A DNA stretch of 14,888 bases from Sulfurovum sp. (GTDB lineage Bacteria; Campylobacterota; Campylobacteria; Campylobacterales; Sulfurovaceae), in contig QNZV01000140.1 of assembly GCA_003978395.1 (NCBI GenBank), forward strand, positions 1 through 14,888. The letters are read 5' to 3'. Positions 7,663 to 13,795 of the stretch are shown piece by piece. The stretch's first letter is position 1. The number at the start of each line of letters is the position of its first letter. Made by a program: the position numbers and the translations under genes. The notes below the pieces were generated by a model, which was given only the letters and a program-made list of their open reading frames with translations, did no database searches and was not told where the DNA came from.

Positions 7663-7671
7663 TGGTACTAT
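7663..7671 (+). promoter_or_regulatory. Candidate extended -10 for the second LysM gene
   Basis: TGGTACTAT matches the extended -10 pattern with one or two deviations from TATAAT. The predicted start near 7678 leaves a 27-base leader with AGGAG at 7692-7696. Co-transcription with the first LysM gene (68-base gap) is equally possible. Confidence 0.3.
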
Positions 7672-7704
7672 TCTTTAAACAAAAGAAACTTAGGAGATTG
7701 GAAA

Positions 7705-8196
7705 ATGTTTAATCATAAAGATGAGTATGCCCAAGCAACAGAGAATGCAAGTATTAATCAGCATGGAAAAAAAAAATATATAGAAGGCTATAATCTCAGT
7801 ATTTTAAATCTGTTATTCTTAACAACTATTGGTGTTATGGGTTATGTAAGTTTTGACTCTTTAAAATATAAATTAAATTTTAATAATAGTATTGAGATAG
7901 AGAAGAGTAGTATAATAGAGAGGCAAAAAGATTTAGATTCATTGAGTTTAGCCATTAATGATATTGTAAGTAAGACAAAATTAAATGATAGTTCTCTCTA
8001 TACACAAGCTCTTTCCCGTGAACTAGATAAAAATTCTATACGAACTATTATTGTTCAAAAGGGAGATACATTAGCCAGTCTTTCACTGAAATATTATGGA
8101 GATGAGTTGGCTTATGATAAAATTATCTCTAATAATAAATCTTTAAGCAGTAAATCACATACAATTTTCCCTGGACAAAAGTTGATTTTACCTTAG
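7705..8196 (+). CDS. Membrane-anchored LysM-domain protein, copy 2
   Basis: Paralogue of the preceding gene, 163 residues, same architecture. It has a polar N-terminus with DEYAQATENASIN (residues 6-18), a Lys-rich patch (22-25), one membrane helix (about 30-50), a stalk, an SLYTQALSRELDKN segment (97-110) and a C-terminal LysM (113-162) with VQKGDTLASLSLKYYG and a PGQKLILP end. The stalk is shorter than in copy 1, and the segment between SLYTQA and LysM has lost a few residues. AGGAG eight bases upstream supports the ATG. Conservation is strongest in the N-terminal motif, the SLYTQA helix and the LysM, which suggests the cytoplasmic tip also has a binding job. No enzyme domain is present. 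Function is inferred only: a peptidoglycan tether or a divisome/lytic-enzyme cofactor near mltD. Confidence 0.85.
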   Translation: MFNHKDEYAQATENASINQHGKKKYIEGYNLSILNLLFLTTIGVMGYVSFDSLKYKLNFNNSIEIEKSSIIERQKDLDSLSLAINDIVSKTKLNDSSLYTQALSRELDKNSIRTIIVQKGDTLASLSLKYYGDELAYDKIISNNKSLSSKSHTIFPGQKLILP

Positions 8197-8209
8197 TAAA
8201 CTCTTTTTC

Positions 8210-8218
8210 TGCTAGAAT
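8210..8218 (+). promoter_or_regulatory. Extended -10 promoter for tatD
   Basis: TGCTAGAAT, an extended -10 with one change from TATAAT. The predicted start near 8225 gives a leader of about 23 bases containing AAAGG (8235-8239). Confidence 0.4.
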
Positions 8219-8247
8219 TCTTTTTAATTTATAAAAAGGTGTTAATG

Positions 8248-9024
8248 ATGATTATAGATACCCATTGTCATTTGGATGATGAGCGATACAATGATGATAT
8301 AGATGAAGTACTTTCAAGAGCAAAAGAGCATGGGATAGAACGTTTTATTATTCCAGGAGCAGACCCCCAGACGCTAAAAAGAGCAGTAGAACTTTCAGAA
8401 GAGTACTCCGAAATATATTTTTCAGTTGGAGTTCATCCTTATGATGCACAAAATTACGATAAGAATTTTTTAAAAGAGTTTGTTTCTCATCCGAAATGTG
8501 TGGCTATTGGAGAGTGTGGACTTGATTATTTTCGTCTACCTGAAAATGAAGAGGCTATTATTAAAGAGAAAGCCTTACAAAAGAGAGTTTTTATAGACCA
8601 AATTGAGTGGGCAAAAGAGCTTGGTTTACCATTAATTGTTCATGTACGTGAATCTTCAAATGATTGTTTGGAGCTTTTAGAAGAGTATGCAGGAGAGATG
8701 GGAGGAGTCTTACACTGTTATAATGCAAATGAATCATTATTAAAATTAAGTGATAAAAACTTTTACTATGGTATTGGGGGTGTTTTAACCTTTAAAAATG
8801 CAAAAAAACTTATTAATGTTTATCCTAAGATTCCTAATGATAGGATAATTATTGAGACAGATGCACCATACTTAACACCACACCCACATAGAGGTAAACG
8901 TAATGAACCTATGTATACACAGATTGTGGCTGAAAAAATGGCTAATCTTTCAGAGTCCTCTTATGCAGATGTTGCAAAGAGAACAACAATAAACGCAAAA
9001 AAACTTTTTTTAAAACTTAACTAA
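8248..9024 (+). CDS. tatD: TatD-family metal-dependent DNase
   Basis: Cytoplasmic TIM-barrel metallohydrolase of the TatD family, reported as a 3'-5' exonuclease and in some species in D-aminoacyl-tRNA clearance. It has 258 residues, the normal length. Metal-ligand motifs are in order: the HCH pair at 6-8 (MIIDTHCHLDD), the GECGLDY segment with its Glu, LIVHVRE (His), LHCYN (His) and IETDAPYLTP with the final Asp. The ATG at 8248 is preferred because AGG (8237-8239) lies eight bases upstream; the ATG at 8245 is nearly as good. A GTG at 8239 overlaps the ribosome site and is unlikely. It sits between the LysM pair and mltD, as tatD does before mltD in Campylobacter from memory. Confidence 0.95.
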   Translation: MIIDTHCHLDDERYNDDIDEVLSRAKEHGIERFIIPGADPQTLKRAVELSEEYSEIYFSVGVHPYDAQNYDKNFLKEFVSHPKCVAIGECGLDYFRLPENEEAIIKEKALQKRVFIDQIEWAKELGLPLIVHVRESSNDCLELLEEYAGEMGGVLHCYNANESLLKLSDKNFYYGIGGVLTFKNAKKLINVYPKIPNDRIIIETDAPYLTPHPHRGKRNEPMYTQIVAEKMANLSESSYADVAKRTTINAKKLFLKLN

Positions 9025-9086
9025 AACTTAATTAATAAAACTAAAAATAAAATTAATTTAAAATTAAATTTTAAGTAAGGCTATAC

Positions 9087-9092
9087 TATAAT
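9087..9092 (+). promoter_or_regulatory. Candidate -10 box for the lytic transglycosylase
   Basis: A perfect TATAAT in the very AT-rich 95-bp gap after tatD. The predicted start near 9099 leaves a 21-base leader with AGGAA at 9110-9114, five bases from the ATG. TTAAGT (9071-9076) lies too close to act as a standard -35. Confidence 0.5.
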
Positions 9093-9119
9093 TTTAAAAA
9101 TACAATTATAGGAATAGCT

Positions 9120-10058
9120 ATGAAAATTTATAAAATATTAATATTCTCTCTTTTACTACTACCAACACTTGCTTTTTCTAATTTGCGTGATGAGTTCCCA
9201 AGTTATAGCTACATTTTTACAGAATTTGATGTTCCTGAAGACTTTATTGATAATCCTGAATTTAAAAACTTTGTATATCGGCATAAATACGATTATACAA
9301 AACGTTTTATTAAAGCTGTAAAACAAGGGCAACTTGTTGTTCCCATGATGAAAAATATTATTTATGAGCGTGATATTTCTCCAATTTTCCTCTATATTGC
9401 TATGGTGGAATCTGAATTTAATACGAATGCACGTTCTCGTACAGGAGCTGGTGGATTATGGCAAATTGTGGTTAATACGGCTAAAGAGCTAAGATTAAGA
9501 ATCAATAGTGAAATTGATGAACGTTATGACCCTGTTAAATCTACGAATGCGGCTATTAAATATCTTTATCATATAAATAATAATCTTCATAGTTGGTACT
9601 TGACAACAATGGCATATAACTGTGGAAATGGTTGTGTAAATAAGGCAATTAATCGAGCAGGCAGTAGAAGATTAGATGTTTTGATGAGTGCTAAGAACTC
9701 TTATATTAAAAAAGAGACAAAGAAATATATTCAAAAAGTCTTGTTAATGGCAATGATTGGAGAGAATTATCTCTTTAAACAAAATGATAGAGTAGGTGAG
9801 ATAATGCATACTATGCACAGAGATGGAATTACTCCTGTTAGGGTTCGTTCAGGAGAGAAAATTTCTACTATAGCATCACTCTTAAATATGAATCAAAAAT
9901 ATTTAAATAAGATAAACCCACATTTAAAGAGTGGTCATGCACCTTATAATCGTTCATATAAAATTAATATCCCTAGTTCAAAAGTAAGAGATTTTAATCA
10001 ACGCTATGCAGGTATCTATAGACAAAGAAATGAATATCTTTCTGTTAATATCTATTGA
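9120..10058 (+). CDS. mltD: MltD-type lytic transglycosylase
   Basis: Exported muramidase-like enzyme that cleaves the MurNAc-GlcNAc bond to leave anhydro-MurNAc ends during wall remodelling. It has 312 residues. Signal peptide 1-20 ends in TLAFS with no lipobox cysteine, so the protein is probably soluble in the periplasm. The SLT domain spans about 80-185: IAMVESEFN with catalytic Glu97, GAGGLWQIVVNTAKEL (109-124), DERYDPVKST (133-142) and the AYN motif (165-167). The usual AYNxGxGxV motif reads AYNCGNGCV, putting cysteines at 168 and 172. The C-terminus (about 236-285) resembles a degenerate LysM (VRSGEKISTIASLLNMN). MltD with one LysM-like repeat is known in this phylum. It lies between tatD and a SPOR protein, a peptidoglycan block. 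Confidence 0.92.
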   Translation: MKIYKILIFSLLLLPTLAFSNLRDEFPSYSYIFTEFDVPEDFIDNPEFKNFVYRHKYDYTKRFIKAVKQGQLVVPMMKNIIYERDISPIFLYIAMVESEFNTNARSRTGAGGLWQIVVNTAKELRLRINSEIDERYDPVKSTNAAIKYLYHINNNLHSWYLTTMAYNCGNGCVNKAINRAGSRRLDVLMSAKNSYIKKETKKYIQKVLLMAMIGENYLFKQNDRVGEIMHTMHRDGITPVRVRSGEKISTIASLLNMNQKYLNKINPHLKSGHAPYNRSYKINIPSSKVRDFNQRYAGIYRQRNEYLSVNIY

Positions 10059-10114
10059 AATCCTTATAAAAAATAATAAAAAAATTAAATATAAATATAT
10101 AAAAGGTATACATT

Positions 10115-10690
10115 ATGAAAACTCTATTTAGTGAAAAACAATTAATACTTATCTCGTTCTCTTTTCTCTTTTTTAATGATTGTATGGCAGATAGTCAACC
10201 CTTATGGGAGAAAGTTAATTCCAATACAACTAAAGAAGATTGTCTGAATTGTTCTGTAGATTTAGATTTTGATAAAAAAATTTCTAAAGATGTTCAAAAT
10301 AGAAAATCGGTTGTTTATGCATTTAATGATGTAAACAGAGAATCTAAAATATATAATAATAATGGATATAAATATAAAATATCTAAATCAGATATTAATC
10401 CAAAGGCTCTTGAGTTTAAGGATAAGGTTTATGTGGAAAAGATAAAGAGTGCTAATTCTGAAAAAAGAGTAGCCATTCAAATTGGTGCATTTAGACAATA
10501 TAGTGGTGCTGAAAAGTACGTTAAAAAGTATGCTATACTTTCATCAAAATATAAAATTACAATAAAAACAGGTGCAAAAAATCAAAAACCACTATATCGT
10601 GTTCAAGTAGAGGGTTTTTCTTCTAAAGTTAAAGCCGAAGAGTTTAAGAAAAAATATGGTTTAGTTGGAGCATTTCTTGTGATGAAGTAG
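10115..10690 (+). CDS. Exported SPOR-domain protein in the rlpA position
   Basis: Small periplasmic protein of 191 residues. A signal peptide covers about 1-25, with probable cleavage after CMA. A polar linker includes a CLNC motif at 43-46. The SPOR domain occupies about 116-190, beginning VAIQIGAFRQYSGAEKYVKKY and containing LYRVQVEGFSS. SPOR domains bind glycan strands lacking stem peptides at division septa. In related genomes this slot after mltD holds RlpA, which couples a double-psi beta-barrel lytic domain to SPOR. Here I see no beta-barrel, and its residues are not recognisable in the linker (about 60-115). It therefore looks like an RlpA remnant or a replacement that keeps only the targeting domain. 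AAAAGG eight bases before the ATG supports the start. The catalytic role is presumably left to MltD. Confidence 0.85.
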   Translation: MKTLFSEKQLILISFSFLFFNDCMADSQPLWEKVNSNTTKEDCLNCSVDLDFDKKISKDVQNRKSVVYAFNDVNRESKIYNNNGYKYKISKSDINPKALEFKDKVYVEKIKSANSEKRVAIQIGAFRQYSGAEKYVKKYAILSSKYKITIKTGAKNQKPLYRVQVEGFSSKVKAEEFKKKYGLVGAFLVMK

Positions 10691-10692
10691 CA

Positions 10693-10705
10693 CCTTAATC
10701 TAAGG
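10693..10705 (+). promoter_or_regulatory. Small hairpin covering the hisB ribosome site
   Basis: CCTTA and TAAGG, separated by ATC, are perfect complements. The right arm contains most of the AAGGA (10702-10706) that serves hisB. The stem is only 5 bp and the loop 3 bases, so it is weak, and chance occurrence is plausible. Confidence 0.25.
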
Positions 10706-10714
10706 AAATAAAAG

Positions 10715-11293
10715 ATGATAGAACTCTCACGAGAGACAAAAGAGACCCAAATCTCGGTAAAGCTTGAACTCTATGGTCAAGGAGAATCCAATATCAATAC
10801 AGGTGTTGGTTTTTTAGACCATATGTTGGAAGCGTTAGCCAAACATTCTCATATGAATTTAGAGGTCTCTTGTAATGGAGATACGCATATAGATGACCAC
10901 CACTCGGTGGAAGATGTTGCGATTGTTATTGGTCAAGCATTAAAAAAAGAACTCTATCCTATCAAAAATATAGAACGTTATGGAAATGCCACTGTGGTTA
11001 TGGATGAAGCTTCAGCTACTTGTGATTTAGATGTCTCTAATCGCCCTTTTTTGGTTTTTGAAATGCCTGAAATTATGAGTGGTAAAATAGGAAACTTTGA
11101 TGTCGAGTTGGTAGAAGAGTTTTTTAGAGCCTTTACCTTTAATGCTTCACTTACTTTACATCTTATTTGTAATCGAGGAAAAAACAAACACCACATAGCA
11201 GAAGCATCGTTTAAAGCTTTAGCAGTAGCACTTCGTCGTGGAGTTAGCATTAATAAAAATGCAGGAATTCCAAGTACCAAAGGTGTTTTATAA
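10715..11293 (+). CDS. hisB: Imidazoleglycerol-phosphate dehydratase
   Basis: Dehydrates imidazoleglycerol phosphate to imidazoleacetol phosphate in histidine synthesis; cytoplasmic, metal-dependent. The 192 residues correspond to the monofunctional dehydratase without the fused histidinol phosphatase of E. coli HisB. Manganese-site motifs: FLDHMLEALAKHS (33-45), DDHHSVED (60-67) and KHHIAEASFKALAVALRRG (158-176). AAGGA lies eight bases before the ATG. The stop codon TAA overlaps the kdsC ATG by one base (TAATG), so hisB, kdsC and lptC are translationally linked. Other his genes are absent here, so the pathway is dispersed in this genome. Pairing of hisB with LPS genes reflects local order, not an obvious shared pathway. 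Confidence 0.97.
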   Translation: MIELSRETKETQISVKLELYGQGESNINTGVGFLDHMLEALAKHSHMNLEVSCNGDTHIDDHHSVEDVAIVIGQALKKELYPIKNIERYGNATVVMDEASATCDLDVSNRPFLVFEMPEIMSGKIGNFDVELVEEFFRAFTFNASLTLHLICNRGKNKHHIAEASFKALAVALRRGVSINKNAGIPSTKGVL

Positions 11294-11790
11294 TGGCAAT
11301 AGAACTAATTGTCTTAGATGTGGATGGTACATTAACTGATGGTAAAATAACCTATACACAAAACGGAGATGAGGTTAAATCTTTTTGTGTCAAAGATGGT
11401 TTAGCTATCGCCTCATGGTTAAAATTGGGTAAGCAAGTAGCCATTATTACAGGACGTAACTCTAAAATAGTAGAAAGACGAGCCAAAGAGTTAGGAATCA
11501 ACTACTTTTATCAAGCTGTTCATAATAAACAAGAGGTTCTGGAAGGTTTATTAAAAGAGTTAAATTTAAGTATGGATAATGTAGCTTCTGCTGGAGATGA
11601 TTTAAATGACTATAAAATGTTAAAAGCCTCAAAACGTTCGTTTGTTCCCATTAACGCTTCTATCTATGTCAAAAATATAGCAACTGATATTTTAAACTCA
11701 AAAGGTGGAGAGGGTGCTATTCGTGAGATGTTAGAGTCCTTAATTTGTGATGAAGGCTTAGAGAAAGAGTACTTGGCTCTATGGTATTAA
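11293..11790 (+). CDS. kdsC: KDO 8-phosphate phosphatase (KdsC, HAD family)
   Basis: Removes phosphate from 3-deoxy-manno-octulosonate 8-phosphate to give KDO for the LPS inner core; cytoplasmic, Mg-dependent HAD enzyme. The 165 residues fit the small C0-type HAD fold. Motif I is LDVDGTLTDG (8-17, nucleophile Asp9), motif II is the ITGR segment, a lysine is expected near NKQEV, and motif IV is AGDDLNDYKML, all as in KdsC. It starts by one-base overlap with the hisB stop and overlaps lptC by 10 bases. The kdsC-lptC order is the widely conserved LPS transport block. Nothing looks damaged. Confidence 0.95.
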   Translation: MAIELIVLDVDGTLTDGKITYTQNGDEVKSFCVKDGLAIASWLKLGKQVAIITGRNSKIVERRAKELGINYFYQAVHNKQEVLEGLLKELNLSMDNVASAGDDLNDYKMLKASKRSFVPINASIYVKNIATDILNSKGGEGAIREMLESLICDEGLEKEYLALWY

Positions 11791-12296
11791 AAATTGAACA
11801 GATACTTATTTTTGTTACTCTAATACTGATTCTTAGTATTATAGGTATTAACCCCTCTTCCAAACCTGCTATTAATTCTAAAGGGGATAAGGAAGTTTTG
11901 TTTAGAGACTTCTCTCTTTTTGAGTTAAAAGTTGCTAGTGAGGGTAAAAAAGTTTTTGCACATGAAGCTATAAAACATACAAACTATTTGGATTTAAGAG
12001 AGGTTAATCTCTCTGATGAGAATGGTCATAATATTATCTCTACAAGAGCTGTTTATGAAGATGATGCTGTTTTTATGAAAGATGACATTGTATTTACGCG
12101 AAATGATGGATTGAAATTTACAACAAAAGATTTAACTTATGATTTTGGAAAAGAGAAGGTAGAGACGTTTGAACCTTTTTTCTTGGAGTTTAATGGTAAC
12201 TCTATAGAAGGGGATAACTTGAAGTACAACATGAAAAACAGAGAGATTTCTGCAGATAACATTGAGGCATCAATCTTAATTCCTACTTCAAAGTAA
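11781..12296 (+). CDS. lptC: LPS export protein LptC
   Basis: Single-pass inner-membrane protein that passes LPS from the LptBFG transporter to LptA. It has 171 residues. The N-terminal membrane helix is at about 5-23 (IEQILIFVTLILILSIIGI), then a periplasmic beta-jellyroll with the alternating pattern of the LptC/OstA family (RAVYEDDAVFMKDDIVFTRNDG and LKYNMKNREISADNIEA). Similarity is of family type rather than by catalytic motif. The start overlaps the end of kdsC by 10 bases. The next expected gene, lptA, is missing: the downstream gene is convergent and its 3' end overlaps lptC by 14 bp. lptA must therefore be elsewhere. Confidence 0.85.
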   Translation: MVLKIEQILIFVTLILILSIIGINPSSKPAINSKGDKEVLFRDFSLFELKVASEGKKVFAHEAIKHTNYLDLREVNLSDENGHNIISTRAVYEDDAVFMKDDIVFTRNDGLKFTTKDLTYDFGKEKVETFEPFFLEFNGNSIEGDNLKYNMKNREISADNIEASILIPTSK

Positions 12297-13611
12297 TATT
12301 TGTAATTCTGTCAATTTTTTCTAAATATCCATTAAAATTTAAAGAGGTTACAGCCGTACGACCTAGAGCAAAATGTTTTGATGATGACCCCCAAACCGTA
12401 TGAATAATAAACGGTTCTCCATGATACTTTCCAATATAGAGAACAATATGACCTTTTAAGTGAAAGATAGTAACTCCTGCTTTTGCCCATCTGTTGATTT
12501 TTTGTATTCTTGGATTTTTATCAAAAACATTTAGCTCTACTTTAGCATCTCCTACTTTACTTTGAGAAGCTGAATTTCTAGGTAACCTTAATCCTGTTGT
12601 TGCATAAATCTCTTGTATAAACTTAGAGCAATCTTGCTCTCCAAACATTCCACCCCAACCATAAGGTGCATGTAAAAATTTAAAAGCTTGGCTTAAAATA
12701 TTTTGTTGAGTATAGTCTAGGTATCCTATATGAACATTACTTTTTTTCACGGTAGCCTTAGTAAATGTTAGGTCTCCGTTATCCTTACGTGTAGGAACAC
12801 GAACCATTATCTTATCGTCAATACTCATAATATAAGGTACTTTAACCCCCATACGCATGTAGTCGTAGTAGACCCCCTTTATAAGTAAAGGTGTCTTAGC
12901 CGAAGTTGTAACAATAAATTTTTTAGCGTCCAAATAGTCTAAAATATCTTTTTTCTTTCCAAAAGCAATATCTCTATCACGTACCCATCCTGAGCTTGTA
13001 GGACCTATTCCATAATGCCATGCACCATCTATACTACTGTGTAAAATAGCAATAGGTGTAGCGATGTCCAAGGCTGAATTCTGATTTCTATCAAAATAGA
13101 TTTGATTTTTTCTTTTTATCATCACCTCTTCTGTTGGAATAATCCTTTGATTGGTGTAAGTTATAGTCAATGCATAACGGGTTTTTTGATTTTTATTAGC
13201 AAGTCCTTCTATGTTTAACTCTTTTTTTAACTCTTTATAGAAGCTCGAAGAGATGGAACTATTATCTGCAAAGTACTTCACTTTCTCCTTTAGACCATTA
13301 AAACTTTTGAGTATAGAACTTTTTATCCATGTTGAGGTGTAGTGTTTATTAATATCTTTAAAATAGTTCAGTAGACCTTTCTCATGAGCAATAGTATTAT
13401 TGAATTGTTGAATCTCTTTTTGATTCATAATAACTTTATCTGCTTCATCCAATTGAGTAATCCAAAACTCTGCAATATTTAAGTGTCGGTTTGGGTTAAC
13501 AATAAAAATAGGTTGCTTCTTTTTTGATTTTGTTAGCAAAGGTCTGTTATCGCCTACATCTTGACAAGAGGTAAGTAGAAATAAGATAGAGAGTAAAATG
13601 ATTTTTTTCAT
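12283..13611 (-). CDS. Lipoprotein with SH3 domains and NlpC/P60 (C40) peptidase
   Basis: Exported cell-wall peptidase, 442 residues. The lipobox LTSC places the lipidated Cys at 16, so it is membrane-anchored. An N-terminal helical part (about 35-145) looks like the NlpC/P60 stabilising domain. SH3-type segments follow at about 160-215 (WHYGIGPTSSGWVRDRDI) and 225-300. The C40 domain (about 305-440) has APYGWGGMFGEQDCSKF with catalytic Cys328, LRLPRNSASQ, then GHIVLYIG with His388 and IIHT with the third polar residue His404. This matches the three-part family of gamma-glutamyl/diamino-acid endopeptidases acting on peptide stems. It is convergent with lptC (14-bp overlap). The start is forced by the signal peptide, yet no ribosome site is visible and a -10 box lies immediately upstream. 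Confidence 0.9.
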   Translation of the reverse strand: MKKIILLSILFLLTSCQDVGDNRPLLTKSKKKQPIFIVNPNRHLNIAEFWITQLDEADKVIMNQKEIQQFNNTIAHEKGLLNYFKDINKHYTSTWIKSSILKSFNGLKEKVKYFADNSSISSSFYKELKKELNIEGLANKNQKTRYALTITYTNQRIIPTEEVMIKRKNQIYFDRNQNSALDIATPIAILHSSIDGAWHYGIGPTSSGWVRDRDIAFGKKKDILDYLDAKKFIVTTSAKTPLLIKGVYYDYMRMGVKVPYIMSIDDKIMVRVPTRKDNGDLTFTKATVKKSNVHIGYLDYTQQNILSQAFKFLHAPYGWGGMFGEQDCSKFIQEIYATTGLRLPRNSASQSKVGDAKVELNVFDKNPRIQKINRWAKAGVTIFHLKGHIVLYIGKYHGEPFIIHTVWGSSSKHFALGRTAVTSLNFNGYLEKIDRITNITLK

Positions 13612-13616
13612 AAGAG

Positions 13617-13625
13617 ATTATAACA
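13617..13625 (-). promoter_or_regulatory. Extended -10 promoter abutting the C40 gene ATG
   Basis: TGTTATAAT on the minus strand, a perfect extended -10. It ends five bases before the ATG at 13611, predicting a transcript start at or within a base or two of the A of ATG. A TTGAAA lies 20 bases further up, too far for a standard -35. It is the reason for calling the mRNA possibly leaderless. Confidence 0.5.
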
Positions 13626-13681
13626 AAAAAATTTAAATAGATTTTCAAAAACTTAGGATTTGTCTAAGAATCAGAACTTTT

Positions 13682-13690
13682 TGATACAAT
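13682..13690 (+). promoter_or_regulatory. Candidate extended -10 for metH
   Basis: TGATACAAT is an extended -10 with one change from TATAAT. TTGTCT (13660-13665) lies 19 bases upstream. The predicted start near 13697 would put the REPIN-like repeat inside a leader of about 100 bases. Confidence 0.35.
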
Positions 13691-13704
13691 GCCATTAATA
13701 AATT

Positions 13705-13776
13705 GTAGGGTGCGATTGCCATCGCACCAATAAAATATTAATATTATTCAACGGTGCGATAGCAATCGCACCCTAG
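13705..13776. repeat. REPIN-like nested inverted repeat (two mirrored hairpins)
   Basis: Two units face each other. The left unit is GTAG followed by GGTGCGAT-TGCC-ATCGCACC (13705-13728). The right unit is GGTGCGAT-AGCA-ATCGCACC followed by CTAG (13753-13776). Each unit alone is a perfect 8-bp stem with a 4-base loop. The arms 13706-13728 and 13753-13775 are also reverse complements of each other in 22 of 23 positions, around a 24-base spacer. The spacer itself holds the palindrome AATATTAATATT. GTAG before a hairpin is the known layout of REP sequences moved by Y1-type (RAYT) transposases. No such gene is in this window. The GC content of the arms stands out from the surrounding AT-rich DNA. 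Confidence 0.8.
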
Positions 13777-13784
13777 GTAAATTC

Positions 13785-13789
13785 AAAGG
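13785..13789 (+). promoter_or_regulatory. Ribosome binding site for the metH TTG start
   Basis: AAAGG six bases upstream of TTG 13796. An in-frame TAA at 13790-13792 rules out any start further upstream, and the next in-frame ATG is about 60 codons into the conserved domain. Confidence 0.65.
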
Positions 13790-13795
13790 TAACAA

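Noticed and set aside
7662..7680. Sigma-54-like TTGG upstream of the second LysM gene
   Set aside because: The GG is not followed by GC at the required ten-base spacing; an extended -10 reading fits better.
8239..8247. GTG start for tatD
   Set aside because: The codon overlaps the AAAGG ribosome site that serves the ATG codons at 8245 and 8248.
9025..9086. AT-only partial palindromes after tatD
   Set aside because: Low-complexity A/T sequence gives many imperfect inverted repeats; none is distinct.
13652..13668. CTTAG/CTAAG hairpin upstream of metH as an operator
   Set aside because: A 5-bp stem with a 7-base loop, single copy, no link to a known regulator; too weak to claim.
13691..13795. 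SAM, SAH or cobalamin riboswitch ahead of metH
   Set aside because: The region holds only the simple nested hairpins; none of the conserved riboswitch core sequences or multi-stem junctions is recognisable.
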